DNA of 64,000 nt from Flavobacteriia bacterium (GCA_004293165.1 RDYL01000010.1:33618-97617); one strand, 5' to 3'; positions 17,990-27,626 are shown, numbered from the stretch's first letter. The notes: a model not told the origin generated them from the letters alone. Translations and numbers: made by a program.

Positions 17990-19189
17990 TTATTCTTTAG
18001 GATTTTGCTCTTCGCTTTGAATATCTTCTTTTGCTTTTCCTAGACTTTCTATAACCGCTTTCTCTTCTGCAGTAGAAACAAAACCTGATTCAACATCCCA
18101 ATAATTCGTAAAAAAAGAAGTTTTCTTATTGATTAGAGATTTTCCTTTAAATATATTTTTATCGTTGTATTCAAAAGGCTGTTTATCGAAATCTGTAATA
18201 ACCATGTGATTTTTCACTTCTATTCTTCGATCTTTTTTCTTGTAGCGTTTTTCAAAACCAATTACTTCTTTTGAATTGGCTAAATAGTAAACATCACCAT
18301 CCAATCGAAATGTGTTTTTAAATTCTAATTTATAGACTTTTCGACTAGCAAACATGCTCTCTTTATACTTTTGAAGTCTTTCTGAGGAAACATAAGAACT
18401 CAACTCAACAATTATTTTTTTATTACTATCATACACAATAATAAAATCGGATAGAATCCCTTGATATTCTGGAAATGGAACAATTTTAATCACTAAATAA
18501 TCTTCATTTGAAGGATATGTTTTAATGGAAAAATCATGTGTTTTCTTAGCACTATTATCAAGTACTTCATCTAAATATTTAAACTGATAATAATTTTCAA
18601 TAATATTGTTTAAATCATATCCTAAAATATTGGGATAAATGTCTCCATCTAAAACTCCAACGGCTCTATTTTGTTCTACTAAAATATCTGTTTTAATATT
18701 ATTTTCATTTCCAAGTATTTGAAAATTAATCAATCCATCGTTAAAAAAAACTATTTCATTATCTCGTTTATAAAACTCCCGTAAATAGATTTTTAAATTC
18801 ATCGGGATTGTAATTTTATCTTTAGAATTTTCAACAATTCTCTTTAAAATTTGTTGGGGATGATCTTTTGTGACAATGAATTCTTCGAGTTGTTGTGTAT
18901 TAGGCTCCATAAAGACCACATTTTCATTTTTATTTAATGTGGCTATTTTAATAACAATGGTTTTATAAGACGAATGAATAAATTCCAAATCAGAACTTTT
19001 AGTTAAACTAACAAATGCTTTCCCGTCTTTATTAGTTAAAAATCCTTGTCGTGTTCTTAAAGCAGTTATGGTTACTTCTTCTATAGGCAAATCTGTATCA
19101 AAATCTTTTACAATAATTGTATATTCGATACTTTGTGAGAAAACCATCGAAGAAAAAAATAAGAATAAAAAAGTAAGTTTTTTTATCAT
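17990..19189 (-). CDS. Exported protein with carboxypeptidase-regulatory-like domain
   Basis: 399 residues with a signal peptide MIKKLTFLFLFFSSMVFSQS. Residues about 20-90 form a CarboxypepD_reg-like beta-sandwich (IIVKDFDTDLPIEEVTITALRTRQGFLTNKDGKAFVSL), as found at the start of TonB receptors, but no plug or barrel follows. The remaining part, with paired QFKYLDEVLDN and VYKLEFKNTFRLDGDVYYLANSKEV, is a domain common in Bacteroidota exported proteins and of unknown function. Probably periplasmic or surface-associated. Confidence 0.7.
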   Translation of the reverse strand: MIKKLTFLFLFFSSMVFSQSIEYTIIVKDFDTDLPIEEVTITALRTRQGFLTNKDGKAFVSLTKSSDLEFIHSSYKTIVIKIATLNKNENVVFMEPNTQQLEEFIVTKDHPQQILKRIVENSKDKITIPMNLKIYLREFYKRDNEIVFFNDGLINFQILGNENNIKTDILVEQNRAVGVLDGDIYPNILGYDLNNIIENYYQFKYLDEVLDNSAKKTHDFSIKTYPSNEDYLVIKIVPFPEYQGILSDFIIVYDSNKKIIVELSSYVSSERLQKYKESMFASRKVYKLEFKNTFRLDGDVYYLANSKEVIGFEKRYKKKDRRIEVKNHMVITDFDKQPFEYNDKNIFKGKSLINKKTSFFTNYWDVESGFVSTAEEKAVIESLGKAKEDIQSEEQNPKE

Positions 19190-19263
19190 AAAAATTTGCT
19201 ATCTATCAAATTTAACGAAAAAATGTCAAAAACACACTTCTAATCCTATTTTTTATGGCTATA

Positions 19264-19300
19264 AAACAAAAAAGAGAACTTTCTATTGAAAATTCTCTTT
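19264..19300 (-). terminator. Terminator after the ferredoxin gene
   Basis: On the minus strand AAAGAGAA ... TTCTCTTT with an inner 3-bp TTC/GAA extension, followed by a T-run. It lies 22 bases past the ferredoxin stop. Confidence 0.7.
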
Positions 19301-19321
19301 GATTATTGATTTTAAAAACGA

Positions 19322-19672
19322 TTATTCGTTATGTAAAAATGATTGTCTGTTTAATAACGTTTCTTCGCTCTCCACATGATTATCATCTGGCACACAACAA
19401 TCTACTGGACAAACCGCAGCACATTGTGGTTCTTCATGAAACCCTTTACATTCGGTACATTTTCCAGGAACTATGTAATAAATATCATCAGAAATTGGAG
19501 TTTGAGACGCATCGGAATCAACTTCTGTTCCATCAGGTAAAATTACTTTTCCGCTTAATTTTGTACCATCTTTCCATCTCCAATCATCAGCGCCTTCATA
19601 AATTGCTGTATTTGGACACTCAGGCTCACAAGCCCCGCAGTTGATACACTCGTCTGTTATTATAATTGCCAT
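19322..19672 (-). CDS. 4Fe-4S dicluster ferredoxin
   Basis: 116 residues carrying two cluster motifs: [12 protein letters not shown] (residues 9-20, CxxCxxCxxxCP) and [23 protein letters not shown], where the CxxC is followed by an eight-residue insertion before the last cysteines, as in Alvin-type bacterial ferredoxins. An intervening 45-residue stretch ([23 protein letters not shown]) is longer than in clostridial ferredoxins. It is a soluble electron carrier. It diverges from the acyl-CoA reductase gene with back-to-back promoters. Confidence 0.9.
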   Translation of the reverse strand: MAIIITDECINCGACEPECPNTAIYEGADDWRWKDGTKLSGKVILPDGTEVDSDASQTPISDDIYYIVPGKCTECKGFHEEPQCAAVCPVDCCVPDDNHVESEETLLNRQSFLHNE

Positions 19673-19710
19673 GTTTGCTTTTATGTTTAGAAATTAGAAT
19701 TCAGAAAAAC

Positions 19711-19739
19711 TTGATATTCTAATATAATGATTAATTTTG
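19711..19739 (+). promoter_or_regulatory. Promoter of the acyl-CoA reductase gene
   Basis: TTG at 19711-19713, 18 bases, then TAATTTTG at 19732-19739, a full match to the Bacteroidota -7 consensus. The expected transcript start is near 19746, 37 bases before the ATG. Confidence 0.65.
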
Positions 19740-19744
19740 CGCTA

Positions 19745-19775
19745 CAAAAATACAATGTAAACCAAATATAAACAA
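19745..19775 (-). promoter_or_regulatory. Promoter of the ferredoxin gene
   Basis: On the minus strand TTG (19775-19773), 20 bases, TATTTTTG (19752-19745). The start would fall near 19738, so this promoter and the plus-strand one face each other across about 8 bases. Confidence 0.55.
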
Positions 19776-19782
19776 GTTACAA

Positions 19783-20841
19783 ATGTTACAAATTGAAATA
19801 AAATCGAGTTTTGTTGAATTAGGAAATTTCTTGCGTCAATTTTCTGAAGACAGAAATACAAAAAACGCTTCGGTTTTACAAAACGATTTGTTCTTTCACG
19901 ATTTTGAAGATTTAATAACTCTTTCACAATCGCATAATGGCTGGTTTACCCCTGAACACGTTTACTTTAGCATTCAATCATGGGCAAAAGCATTAACGGA
20001 AGACAACTTAAATAACTGGATAAATCCATATGATTTCTCCAATACAACCACTAAAAAAGTAGGACTAGTTTTAGCTGGAAATATTCCCTTAGTAGGCTTT
20101 CATGATTTTCTTTCGGTATTAATTTCTAGGCATGATGTATTGGTAAAAACATCATCAAACGATCAATATTTATTAAAATTTTTAGCAAAATATTTGATTG
20201 CTATAGAACCAAAACTTAACTCAAAAATAACGTTTGTTGAAGGTAAATTAGAAGGTTTTGATGCTGTTATTGCAACAGGAAGTAATAATACCGCTAGATA
20301 TTTTGAATATTACTTTAAAGATAAACCAAGTATTATTCGTAAAAACAGAAATTCTGTAGCTATTTTAAATGGACAAGAATCATTTGAAGATTTAGTGCTA
20401 TTAGGCGAAGATATTTTTAGATATTTTGGATTAGGTTGTAGAAATGTTTCTAAACTTTTTGTTCCTAAAGGTTATAATTTTGACAACTTCTTCAAAGCGA
20501 TGTATGAATACCGCGATGTAATCAAATATGAAAAATATGCTAATAATTATGATTACAATAAAGCGGTTTTCTTAATGAGTAACTTTCAATTATTAGATAA
20601 TGAATTTTTAACAATCAAAGAAGATAGTAGTTACGCATCCCCTATTTCTTCTGTATTTTATGAATTCTATGATAATTTAGAGGAATTAAATTCTCGATTA
20701 CTAACTGAAACTGAACAAATTCAATGCATCGTCTCTAATTGTTTTGCTCAAAATTCTGTTGCTTTTGGACAAACACAACAGCCTAAACTTTGGGATTACG
20801 CAGACAATGTTGATACTTTAGCCTTTTTATCAAAAATATAA
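19783..20841 (+). CDS. LuxC-like acyl-CoA reductase
   Basis: 352 residues with the aldehyde-dehydrogenase-like fold of acyl-CoA/acyl-protein reductases. Visible marks are VGLVLAGNIPLVGFHDFLSVL (93-113), the nucleotide-binding-like IATGSNNTARYFEYYF (163-178) and Cys219 in RYFGLGCRNVSKLFVPKG, placed as the catalytic thiol. LuxC converts acyl thioesters to aldehydes; no luciferase genes are here, and the protein is shorter than LuxC. It sits upstream of serC and serA and diverges from a ferredoxin. The physiological acyl substrate is unknown. Confidence 0.75.
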   Translation: MLQIEIKSSFVELGNFLRQFSEDRNTKNASVLQNDLFFHDFEDLITLSQSHNGWFTPEHVYFSIQSWAKALTEDNLNNWINPYDFSNTTTKKVGLVLAGNIPLVGFHDFLSVLISRHDVLVKTSSNDQYLLKFLAKYLIAIEPKLNSKITFVEGKLEGFDAVIATGSNNTARYFEYYFKDKPSIIRKNRNSVAILNGQESFEDLVLLGEDIFRYFGLGCRNVSKLFVPKGYNFDNFFKAMYEYRDVIKYEKYANNYDYNKAVFLMSNFQLLDNEFLTIKEDSSYASPISSVFYEFYDNLEELNSRLLTETEQIQCIVSNCFAQNSVAFGQTQQPKLWDYADNVDTLAFLSKI

Positions 20842-20989
20842 TTTCATTTTTAATAATTATTACCTAATAATAAAACGTTTTCGTTAATAATATTATAGAA
20901 TTATTATCAAATTAAAGGATGATATTTATTTGTTATTTACGAAATTTGTCGTTTTAAAAAAATATTCAAAAATAACTACTACCACAACA

Positions 20990-22060
20990 ATGAAAAAACA
21001 CAACTACAGTGCTGGTCCATGCATACTTCCTCAAGAAGTTTTTGAAAAATCAGCGCAAGCTATTTTAGATTTCAATAATTCTGGCTTATCAATTTTAGAA
21101 ATTTCACACCGAAGCAAAGATTTTGTTGCAGTAATGGATGAAGCGAGAGCCTTAGTTCTAGAACTTTTAGGATTAGAAGGCAAAGGATATCAAGCCTTAT
21201 TCTTAGCGGGTGGAGCCAGTTTAGAATTCTTAATGGTTCCATACAATTTGATGAAAGTAGATGGAAAAGCTGCTTATTTAGATACTGGGACATGGGCAAA
21301 TAGTGCTACTAAAGAAGCGAAACATTTTGGAGAAACTATAGTTGTTGCATCATCTAAAGCAGAAAACTACAATCATATTCCAAAAGATTATTCAATTCCA
21401 AGTGATGCAAGTTATTTTCATTGTACGAGTAACAACACCATTTTTGGAACACAAATGAAATCGTTTCCTACTGTAAATGTTCCTTTAGTTTGCGATATGA
21501 GTTCTGATATTTTTTCACGCGTTTTAGATTTTTCAAAATTTGATTTAATTTATGCTGGAGCGCAAAAAAATATGGGACCCGCTGGCGCAACTCTAGTTGT
21601 TGTTAAAGAAGAAATTTTAGGCAAAACTGGAAGAACAATTCCAAGTATGTTAGACTACCAACAACATATTTCAAAAGAGAGCATGTATAACACACCTCCA
21701 GTGTTTCCAATTTATGCTTCACTTCTAACTTTACAATGGTTAAAAAAATTAGGTGGTATTGCAGCAATTGAAAAAATAAATGAAGCTAAAGCAGCTTTAT
21801 TATATTCAGAAATCGACAGAAACCCTTTATTTAAAGGAGTTGCTGCAACTAAAGATCGTTCAAATATGAATCCAACATTTGTTTTAGTAAATCCAGAACA
21901 TGAAGCATTATTTGACAGTATGTGGAAAGCTGCAGGTATTTCAGGTTTAGCTGGACATCGTTCGGTAGGTGGATATCGTGCTTCCATGTATAATGCTCTA
22001 CCAATTGAAAGTGTTCAAGTGTTAGTTGATGTAATGAAAGAATTAGAAAATAAAATTTAG
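20990..22060 (+). CDS. serC: 3-phosphoserine / phosphohydroxythreonine aminotransferase
   Basis: 356 residues from the chosen start. PLP enzyme of serine synthesis, also used for pyridoxine synthesis. The family opening NYSAGPCILPQEVFEKS is at 5-21, AGGASLEFLMVPYNL at 73-87, and the Schiff-base lysine is Lys193 in YAGAQKNMGPAG. The open frame extends 20 codons upstream (MLFTKFVVLKKYSKITTTTT), which has no family counterpart; I start at the ATG at 20990. serA follows 33 bases later, so serine synthesis is encoded as a unit. A non-coding gap of 148 bases with AT-rich hairpins precedes it. Confidence 0.93.
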   Translation: MKKHNYSAGPCILPQEVFEKSAQAILDFNNSGLSILEISHRSKDFVAVMDEARALVLELLGLEGKGYQALFLAGGASLEFLMVPYNLMKVDGKAAYLDTGTWANSATKEAKHFGETIVVASSKAENYNHIPKDYSIPSDASYFHCTSNNTIFGTQMKSFPTVNVPLVCDMSSDIFSRVLDFSKFDLIYAGAQKNMGPAGATLVVVKEEILGKTGRTIPSMLDYQQHISKESMYNTPPVFPIYASLLTLQWLKKLGGIAAIEKINEAKAALLYSEIDRNPLFKGVAATKDRSNMNPTFVLVNPEHEALFDSMWKAAGISGLAGHRSVGGYRASMYNALPIESVQVLVDVMKELENKI

Positions 22061-22093
22061 TAACTAGTTATTAGTAGAATAAAAATATATAGA

Positions 22094-23050
22094 ATGAAAG
22101 TATTAGCAAACGACGGAATTTCAAAAAGCGGTATCAAAGCTTTAGAAAAAGGAGGTTTTGAAGTAATTACAACAAAAGTAGCACAAGAACAAGTGGCTAA
22201 CTACATCAATACCCACGATGTAAAAGTTATTTTAGTTAGAAGTGCAACAAAAGTGCGTAAAGACATTATTGATGCTTGTCCAGGACTAAAAATCATTGGT
22301 CGTGGTGGTGTTGGAATGGATAATATTGATGTTACTTATGCTCGTGAAAAAGGATTACATGTAATTAACACACCTGCTGCTTCTTCTGAAAGTGTAGCCG
22401 AATTAGTATTTGCACATTTATTTACTGGGGTACGTTTTTTACATGATTCTAACCGAAATATGCCACTAGAAGGCGACACCCATTTTGAAGGATTAAAAAA
22501 AGCCTATGCAAATGGAGTTGAATTAAGAGGTAAAACTTTAGGGATTATTGGTTTTGGTCGTATTGGCCAAGCAGTTGCTAAAATGGCTCTTGGTTTAGGA
22601 ATGAAAGTAGTTGCTGCTGATAAATTTGTGAGCGAAGCTATTATTCGTGTAGATTTTTACAATGGTCAATTTATTAATGTTGATATAAAAACAGAACCTT
22701 TAGAAGATATTTTTAAACATTCTGACTTTATTACATTACATGTTCCTGCTCAAGATGGATATGTAATTGGAAAAGAAGAATTTGCTCAATTAAAAGATGG
22801 TGTAGGAATTGTAAATTGTGCGCGTGGTGGTGTTATTGATGAAGTTGCTCTTGTAGAAGCTTTAGACAATAACAAAGTATTATTCGCTGGTTTAGATGTT
22901 TTTGAGAATGAACCTACTCCAGAAATTAAAATTTTAATGCATCCAAAAATTTCATTAACACCACATATTGGTGCCGCTACAGGTGAAGCTCAAGATAGAA
23001 TTGGAACTGAATTAGCAGAACAAATTATAAGTTTGTTGAAAAACAATTAA
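22094..23050 (+). CDS. serA: D-3-phosphoglycerate dehydrogenase (short form)
   Basis: 318 residues. NAD-dependent first step of serine synthesis. The NAD fold motif is GFGRIG (153-158). Catalytic Arg, Glu and His lie in NCARGGVIDE, VFENEP and LTPHIGAAT. NTPAASSESVAELVFAHLF (92-110) is the conserved phosphate/substrate region. The protein lacks the C-terminal ACT domain, so it cannot have serine feedback of the E. coli type; this short form is known in other bacteria. Directly after serC and before a terminator. Confidence 0.9.
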   Translation: MKVLANDGISKSGIKALEKGGFEVITTKVAQEQVANYINTHDVKVILVRSATKVRKDIIDACPGLKIIGRGGVGMDNIDVTYAREKGLHVINTPAASSESVAELVFAHLFTGVRFLHDSNRNMPLEGDTHFEGLKKAYANGVELRGKTLGIIGFGRIGQAVAKMALGLGMKVVAADKFVSEAIIRVDFYNGQFINVDIKTEPLEDIFKHSDFITLHVPAQDGYVIGKEEFAQLKDGVGIVNCARGGVIDEVALVEALDNNKVLFAGLDVFENEPTPEIKILMHPKISLTPHIGAATGEAQDRIGTELAEQIISLLKNN

Positions 23051-23067
23051 AACTATCATTAATGATT

Positions 23068-23098
23068 AAAAGCATCAATTTATTTGGTGCTTTTTTTT
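23068..23098 (+). terminator. Terminator after serA
   Basis: An 8-bp stem AGCATCAA/TTGGTGCT (one G-U), extended by A/T pairs, followed by eight T residues. Confidence 0.85.
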
Positions 23099-23123
23099 AT
23101 CTTTATACTCTTAATTTTAAGCT

Positions 23124-23555
23124 ATGAAACGTAGTATTGTACTTCTTTTTAGTGGATTTTTAATTCTAGTTGCTTGTAATGCTTCTCAGAGTAAGAAAAA
23201 AATTGAAGAAAAATCACAACTAGAAAGTGATACAATTCGCATAGCAAATAAAGAAATTGAGTACGAGGTTTTAATAATTGATGTTGGGTTTTCTTCTTGG
23301 TTTAATAGTAACGCAAAACCAAGAAATTATTATTCTAAATCATATTTAGAATCGAGAAACAGAGTTTGGGTATTGGAATGGAACAGAAGAGCAATGCTAT
23401 CTTCTCAATACAATCAAAATTTATATGAAATGACAATTAATTATGAAACTAATATTAATTACGGTTACGAAGTTAATTATATGCTTTACAATTATTTAGT
23501 TTATTTCCAACTCAAAAACAATCAAAAACTCGGTGGATTTTCACCAAGAATTTAA
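23124..23555 (+). CDS. DUF6146-like lipoprotein
   Basis: 143 residues with a lipoprotein signal (LILVAC, lipidated Cys at 18), a charged lysine/glutamate linker, and a domain with DVGFSSWFNSNAKPRNYYSKSYLESRNRVWVLEWNRR and NYGYEVNYMLYNYLVYF. These aromatic blocks match the flavobacterial DUF6146 family as I recall it. The function is unknown. Its stop is 3 bases before the next small membrane protein gene, with which it is very likely co-transcribed. Confidence 0.75.
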   Translation: MKRSIVLLFSGFLILVACNASQSKKKIEEKSQLESDTIRIANKEIEYEVLIIDVGFSSWFNSNAKPRNYYSKSYLESRNRVWVLEWNRRAMLSSQYNQNLYEMTINYETNINYGYEVNYMLYNYLVYFQLKNNQKLGGFSPRI

Positions 23556-23558
23556 ATT

Positions 23559-23900
23559 ATGAAGAAATTAAAAGAACGCTGGAACGTAACCACAAATTTG
23601 CAATTAATAGTTATTTTTATCGTATTTGCAATTACTGGATTCAGTTCGTTACAATTAGCGAAACCATTTTTAACCTTAATAGGTATTCCTGAAACATTTC
23701 AACCTCATTGGTTGTATAGAGTTTTACGCATCGTACTAATTTTCCCTATCTATCAAGTTTTACTCGTTTTAATGGGATTTATTTTCGGTCAATTCACTTT
23801 CTTTTGGGAATTTGAAAAGAAAATGCTAAATCGAATGAAACTAGGTTTTATAGCCAATTATGTTGATTCCAAATTAAAAAAACAAAAGACCGACATTTAG
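23559..23900 (+). CDS. DUF6787-like small membrane protein
   Basis: 113 residues with two membrane segments (about 14-34 and 50-75) and the conserved FGQFTFFWEFEKKMLNRMKLGF near the C-terminus, which is the signature block of the flavobacterial DUF6787 family. Function is unknown. It forms a two-gene operon with the DUF6146-like lipoprotein. The stop codon overlaps the downstream hairpin. Confidence 0.75.
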   Translation: MKKLKERWNVTTNLQLIVIFIVFAITGFSSLQLAKPFLTLIGIPETFQPHWLYRVLRIVLIFPIYQVLLVLMGFIFGQFTFFWEFEKKMLNRMKLGFIANYVDSKLKKQKTDI

Positions 23901-23909
23901 TCGGTCTTT
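23885..23909. terminator. Bidirectional terminator
   Basis: A 10-bp perfect stem AAAGACCGAC/GTCGGTCTTT with a 5-base loop, between the DUF6787-like gene and the carboxylase operon that converges on it. Confidence 0.85.
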
Positions 23910-23913
23910 CTTA

Positions 23914-25455
23914 TTATAACGGAATGTTACCGTGTTTTCTTTTGGGTGTATCAACCACTTTATTTTCTAGCATACTAAAAGCTTTTAGTAATTTTCTTCT
24001 CGTATCATGAGGTAAAATAACCTCATCAATAAATCCGCGCTGTGCAGCTGTGTATGGATTTGCAAATAACTCTGCATATTCTGCTTCTTTTTCTAATAAT
24101 TTAGCAGCTGGATCTGCAGCTTCACTAATTTCTTTTTTGAAAATAATTTCAGAAGCTCCTTTTGCTCCCATTACTGCAATTTCAGCTCCTGGCCATGCAA
24201 AATTCATGTCAGCACCAATGTGTTTTGAATTCATTACATCATAAGCACCACCATACGCTTTACGAGTAATCACAGTAACTCTTGGAACAGTAGCTTCGCT
24301 AAATGCATATAATAATTTAGCTCCGTGAACAATAATTCCGTTCCATTCTTGGTCGGTTCCTGGCAAGAAACCTGGTACATCTTCTAATACTAATAATGGT
24401 ATATTGAAACAATCACAAAAACGGACAAATCGTGCACCTTTAATAGATGATTTAACATCTAAACATCCCGCTAAAAATTTTGGATTATTAGCCACAATTC
24501 CAATACTTCTTCCACCTAATCTGGCAAAACCTACGATGATATTTTCGGCAAAATCTTTGTGAATTTCAAAAAACGAATCTTCATCTATGATATTTGCAAT
24601 AACATCATGCATATCATAAGGTTTATTCGCATTATCTGGAACAATTGCATCTAACTTTTCTCGTTTTTCATTACCTAAAACATATGGTATTTTAGGCGTT
24701 GTTTCTCTGTTGTTTTGCGGAACATAGCTCAATAATTTTTTAATATCTTCCAAACATTCTACGCCATTGGGAGATGTAATATGCGCTACACCCGATTTAG
24801 TTGAATGCGTGCTTGCTCCTCCTAATTCTTCCGATGTTACTTCTTCGTTTGTAACTGTTTTTACCACATTTGGACCCGTAACAAACATATAACTATTTCC
24901 TTCCACCATCATGGTAAAGTCAGTCATTGCTGGCGAATAAACAGCTCCTCCAGCACATGGCCCAAGTATTGCAGAAATTTGCGGAATAACTCCTGATGAT
25001 TGTACATTTCTGTAGAAAATATCAGCATAACCACCTAATGAACGAACTCCTTCTTGAATACGAGCACCACCAGAATCATTTAGTCCAATCATTGGTGCAC
25101 CACTTTTCAAAGCCATGTCCATTACTTTGCAGATTTTCTCAGCATGCGTTTCTGATAAAGAACCTCCAAAAACCGTAAAATCTTGTGCAAATACATAGAC
25201 AACTCTACCGTTAATTGTTCCATAACCTGTAATTACACCATCACCATAATAGATTTCTTTTTCCATTCCAAAATCGGTTGTTCTGTGAGTTACTAACATA
25301 CCAATTTCTTCAAAAGAACCTTCATCTAAAAGGTATTCTACTCGCTCTCTTGCAGTTAATTTCTTTTTAGCATGATGCGAAGCTATTCGTTTCTCGCCTC
25401 CACCTAATTTGGCTAAAGCTATTTTATCGTTTAATATTTTTATTTTATCTTCCAT
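23914..25455 (-). CDS. Acyl-CoA (propionyl-CoA) carboxylase, carboxyltransferase subunit
   Basis: 513 residues with two crotonase-like halves. Oxyanion-forming glycines are seen in [23 protein letters not shown] and [14 protein letters not shown]. The block [34 protein letters not shown] and [21 protein letters not shown] are typical of propionyl-CoA and related carboxylases. The enzyme transfers the carboxyl group from biotin to the acyl-CoA. It is the last gene of an operon (BCCP, biotin carboxylase, this). With meaB elsewhere in the window a propionyl-CoA to methylmalonyl-CoA role is favoured, but acyl specificity cannot be read from sequence. Confidence 0.9.
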   Translation of the reverse strand: MEDKIKILNDKIALAKLGGGEKRIASHHAKKKLTARERVEYLLDEGSFEEIGMLVTHRTTDFGMEKEIYYGDGVITGYGTINGRVVYVFAQDFTVFGGSLSETHAEKICKVMDMALKSGAPMIGLNDSGGARIQEGVRSLGGYADIFYRNVQSSGVIPQISAILGPCAGGAVYSPAMTDFTMMVEGNSYMFVTGPNVVKTVTNEEVTSEELGGASTHSTKSGVAHITSPNGVECLEDIKKLLSYVPQNNRETTPKIPYVLGNEKREKLDAIVPDNANKPYDMHDVIANIIDEDSFFEIHKDFAENIIVGFARLGGRSIGIVANNPKFLAGCLDVKSSIKGARFVRFCDCFNIPLLVLEDVPGFLPGTDQEWNGIIVHGAKLLYAFSEATVPRVTVITRKAYGGAYDVMNSKHIGADMNFAWPGAEIAVMGAKGASEIIFKKEISEAADPAAKLLEKEAEYAELFANPYTAAQRGFIDEVILPHDTRRKLLKAFSMLENKVVDTPKRKHGNIPL

Positions 25456-25497
25456 TTTCTTTCAATGAGTCAATTAGACAATTTGTCGATGTGCCAA

Positions 25498-26946
25498 TTA
25501 ATTTGGTAATCGTAACACTTTTTGGTCTTCAAGGTATTTTTGTAATGCAATCATTGCTGCGATTTCTGCTTCAATATCTAATTTTGATTTTAGTTTTTCG
25601 GCATCATAATAAGCTTTTACAAAACCGGTATCAAAATCACCAGAACGAAATGCTTCGTGCTCCATTACAAACTTTCCAAAAGGCAAAGTTGTTGCTACGC
25701 CTTCTACATGATAATTATCGATGGCTTTAATCATTAATTCGATAGATTCTTCGCGAGTTTTTCCGTAAGTTACTAATTTGGAAAGCATTGGATCGTAATA
25801 AATTGGCACATCCATTCCTTCTTCAATACCATTATCGACACGAATTCCTTCGCCTTCAGGTAATTTATAAGTACTTAAAAAACCTACATTTGGTAAGAAA
25901 TCATTCATAGAATCTTCAGCATATACACGAAGTTCCATAGCGTGCCCGTGAATTTTTAAATCTTCTTGTTTAATATCTAATGCTTCGCCACGAGCCACAC
26001 GGATTTGCAATTCAACTAAATCCAATCCCGAAATCATTTCTGTAACTGGATGTTCTACTTGTAAACGTGTATTCATTTCTAAAAAGTAGAAATTGTGATC
26101 GGCATCCATTAAAAACTCAACTGTTCCAGCTCCAAGGTAATCACAAGCACGAGCTACTTTAACAGCAGCTTCGCCCATTTCTTTACGTTTTTCAGGAGTT
26201 AAAATGCACGAAGGTGCTTCTTCCACCACTTTTTGATGACGACGCTGAATACTACATTCTCTTTCAAAAACATACAACACATTTCCATGACTATCAGCCA
26301 TAATTTGGATTTCGATATGTCGTGGTTTGGTTACATATTTTTCAATAAAAACAGAACCATCTCCAAAAGCAGAAGTTGCTTCACTAATTGCACGATTCAT
26401 TTGGGATTCAAAATCTTCTTCTTTTTCAACCACACGCATTCCTTTTCCACCACCACCAGCAGATGCTTTTATCAAAATTGGAAAACCAACCGCCTTTGCT
26501 GTTTTTTTAGCTTCTTCTACATCAATAATTGCATGATCTACTCCAGGAACCATGGGAATATCATATTTCATAACCGCTTCTTTGGCTGCTAATTTACTTC
26601 CCATCATTTCAATGGCTTTCGATTTTGGTCCGATGAAAATGATATTATTTTTTTCACATGCTTCTGCAAAAGAAGAATTTTCACTTAAAAATCCATAACC
26701 TGGATGAACCGCATCAACACCTAAATCTTTACAAACTTCGATAATCTTATCACCACGTAAGTAAGATTGACTTGAAGCTGCTTCACCAATGCAAACGGCT
26801 TCGTCAGCATATTTTACGTGAAGAGCATTTCTATCGGCAGTGGAAAAAACAGCTACGGTTTTAATACCCATTTTTTTGGCGGTTTTCATTACTCGAATAG
26901 CAATTTCTCCGCGATTGGCAACTAATATTTTTTTAATTTCTTTCAT
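25498..26946 (-). CDS. Biotin carboxylase subunit of acyl-CoA carboxylase
   Basis: 482 residues from the ATG at 26946 (MKEIKKILVANRGEIAIRVMK, the universal family start); the frame opens 15 codons earlier without family support. ATP-grasp enzyme that carboxylates biotin. The glycine-rich ATP loop is KASAGGGGKGMRVV, the metal and bicarbonate-binding region is EMNTRLQVEHPVTE, and ERECSIQRRHQKVVEEAPS is intact. A 30-residue tail after the biotin-carboxylase C-domain (DAEKLKSKLDIEAEIAAMIALQKYL) is a helical extension typical of this operon type. Middle gene of the three-gene operon. Confidence 0.93.
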   Translation of the reverse strand: MKEIKKILVANRGEIAIRVMKTAKKMGIKTVAVFSTADRNALHVKYADEAVCIGEAASSQSYLRGDKIIEVCKDLGVDAVHPGYGFLSENSSFAEACEKNNIIFIGPKSKAIEMMGSKLAAKEAVMKYDIPMVPGVDHAIIDVEEAKKTAKAVGFPILIKASAGGGGKGMRVVEKEEDFESQMNRAISEATSAFGDGSVFIEKYVTKPRHIEIQIMADSHGNVLYVFERECSIQRRHQKVVEEAPSCILTPEKRKEMGEAAVKVARACDYLGAGTVEFLMDADHNFYFLEMNTRLQVEHPVTEMISGLDLVELQIRVARGEALDIKQEDLKIHGHAMELRVYAEDSMNDFLPNVGFLSTYKLPEGEGIRVDNGIEEGMDVPIYYDPMLSKLVTYGKTREESIELMIKAIDNYHVEGVATTLPFGKFVMEHEAFRSGDFDTGFVKAYYDAEKLKSKLDIEAEIAAMIALQKYLEDQKVLRLPN

Positions 26947-27047
26947 CTTGATTTTTATTTCAGGTTTCAGGTTGAAAAAGTTTGTATTCAAAGTTAAAAT
27001 GAGTCACTATATAAAATTGAAAACCATAACTTGAAACTTTAAACTTT

Positions 27048-27533
27048 TTATTCAAATTCAACTAATAATTGTCCTTTATCTACCGCATTCCCTTTTTCAA
27101 CCGCAATAGATTTGATAACTCCATCACGTGGCGAAAGGAAACTATTTTCCATTTTCATAGCTTCAAGAATTAATAAAGGATCGTTTTCTTTTACGCTTTG
27201 ACCAACTTCAACACTGATTTCTAGAATTAAACCAGGCATTGGCGCTTTGATAGCGTTAACCACTTTAGTTTTTCCTCGCTCAATTCCCATACTTTTGATT
27301 AATTCATCTAAAGCATTAGAAATAACAACTTCGTATGAATTATTGTTTATTTTAACCGTATATTTTTTGGAAATAAAATCTGCTGAAACTATTTCAGCTT
27401 TGTAAGGCTTACTATCTTTAAGTACATGAAAATTACTTTCAGCAACTTTAACAGCGTTTAATTTTGTGCTTTCACTTTCAGTAACTTCAAACGAAGTAGT
27501 ATTATTTACTAAAAGTCTATAATTGACATCCAT
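27048..27533 (-). CDS. Biotin carboxyl carrier protein
   Basis: 161 residues. The C-terminal 70 residues form the biotinyl domain, with the biotinylated Lys127 in LEAMKMENSF and the half-domain pair IKAPMPGLILEISVEVGQSV / LSPRDGVIKSIAVEKGNAV. The N-terminal part (1-90) is the adaptor domain seen in carrier proteins of propionyl-CoA and oxaloacetate carboxylases. First gene of the operon. The following gap (26947-27047) contains one partial copy of the AACTTGAAAC repeat discussed for 29629. Confidence 0.9.
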   Translation of the reverse strand: MDVNYRLLVNNTTSFEVTESESTKLNAVKVAESNFHVLKDSKPYKAEIVSADFISKKYTVKINNNSYEVVISNALDELIKSMGIERGKTKVVNAIKAPMPGLILEISVEVGQSVKENDPLLILEAMKMENSFLSPRDGVIKSIAVEKGNAVDKGQLLVEFE

Positions 27534-27626
27534 ATGAGTTTGTTTTTAGTTGACGTAAACTTACAAAAAGAAAACGTTTGCGTAAATGATAAATCTCATA
27601 AAATTTGTAAAAATAATATAGCTAAA

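Noticed and set aside
19783..20841. Acyl-CoA reductase as part of a bioluminescence operon
   Set aside because: No luxA, luxB, luxD or luxE homolog is near; the neighbours are serine-synthesis genes.
20842..20989. AT-rich hairpins between the acyl-CoA reductase gene and serC as terminator or riboswitch
   Set aside because: Only A/T pairs and irregular arms; nothing distinguishes them from chance in AT-rich DNA.
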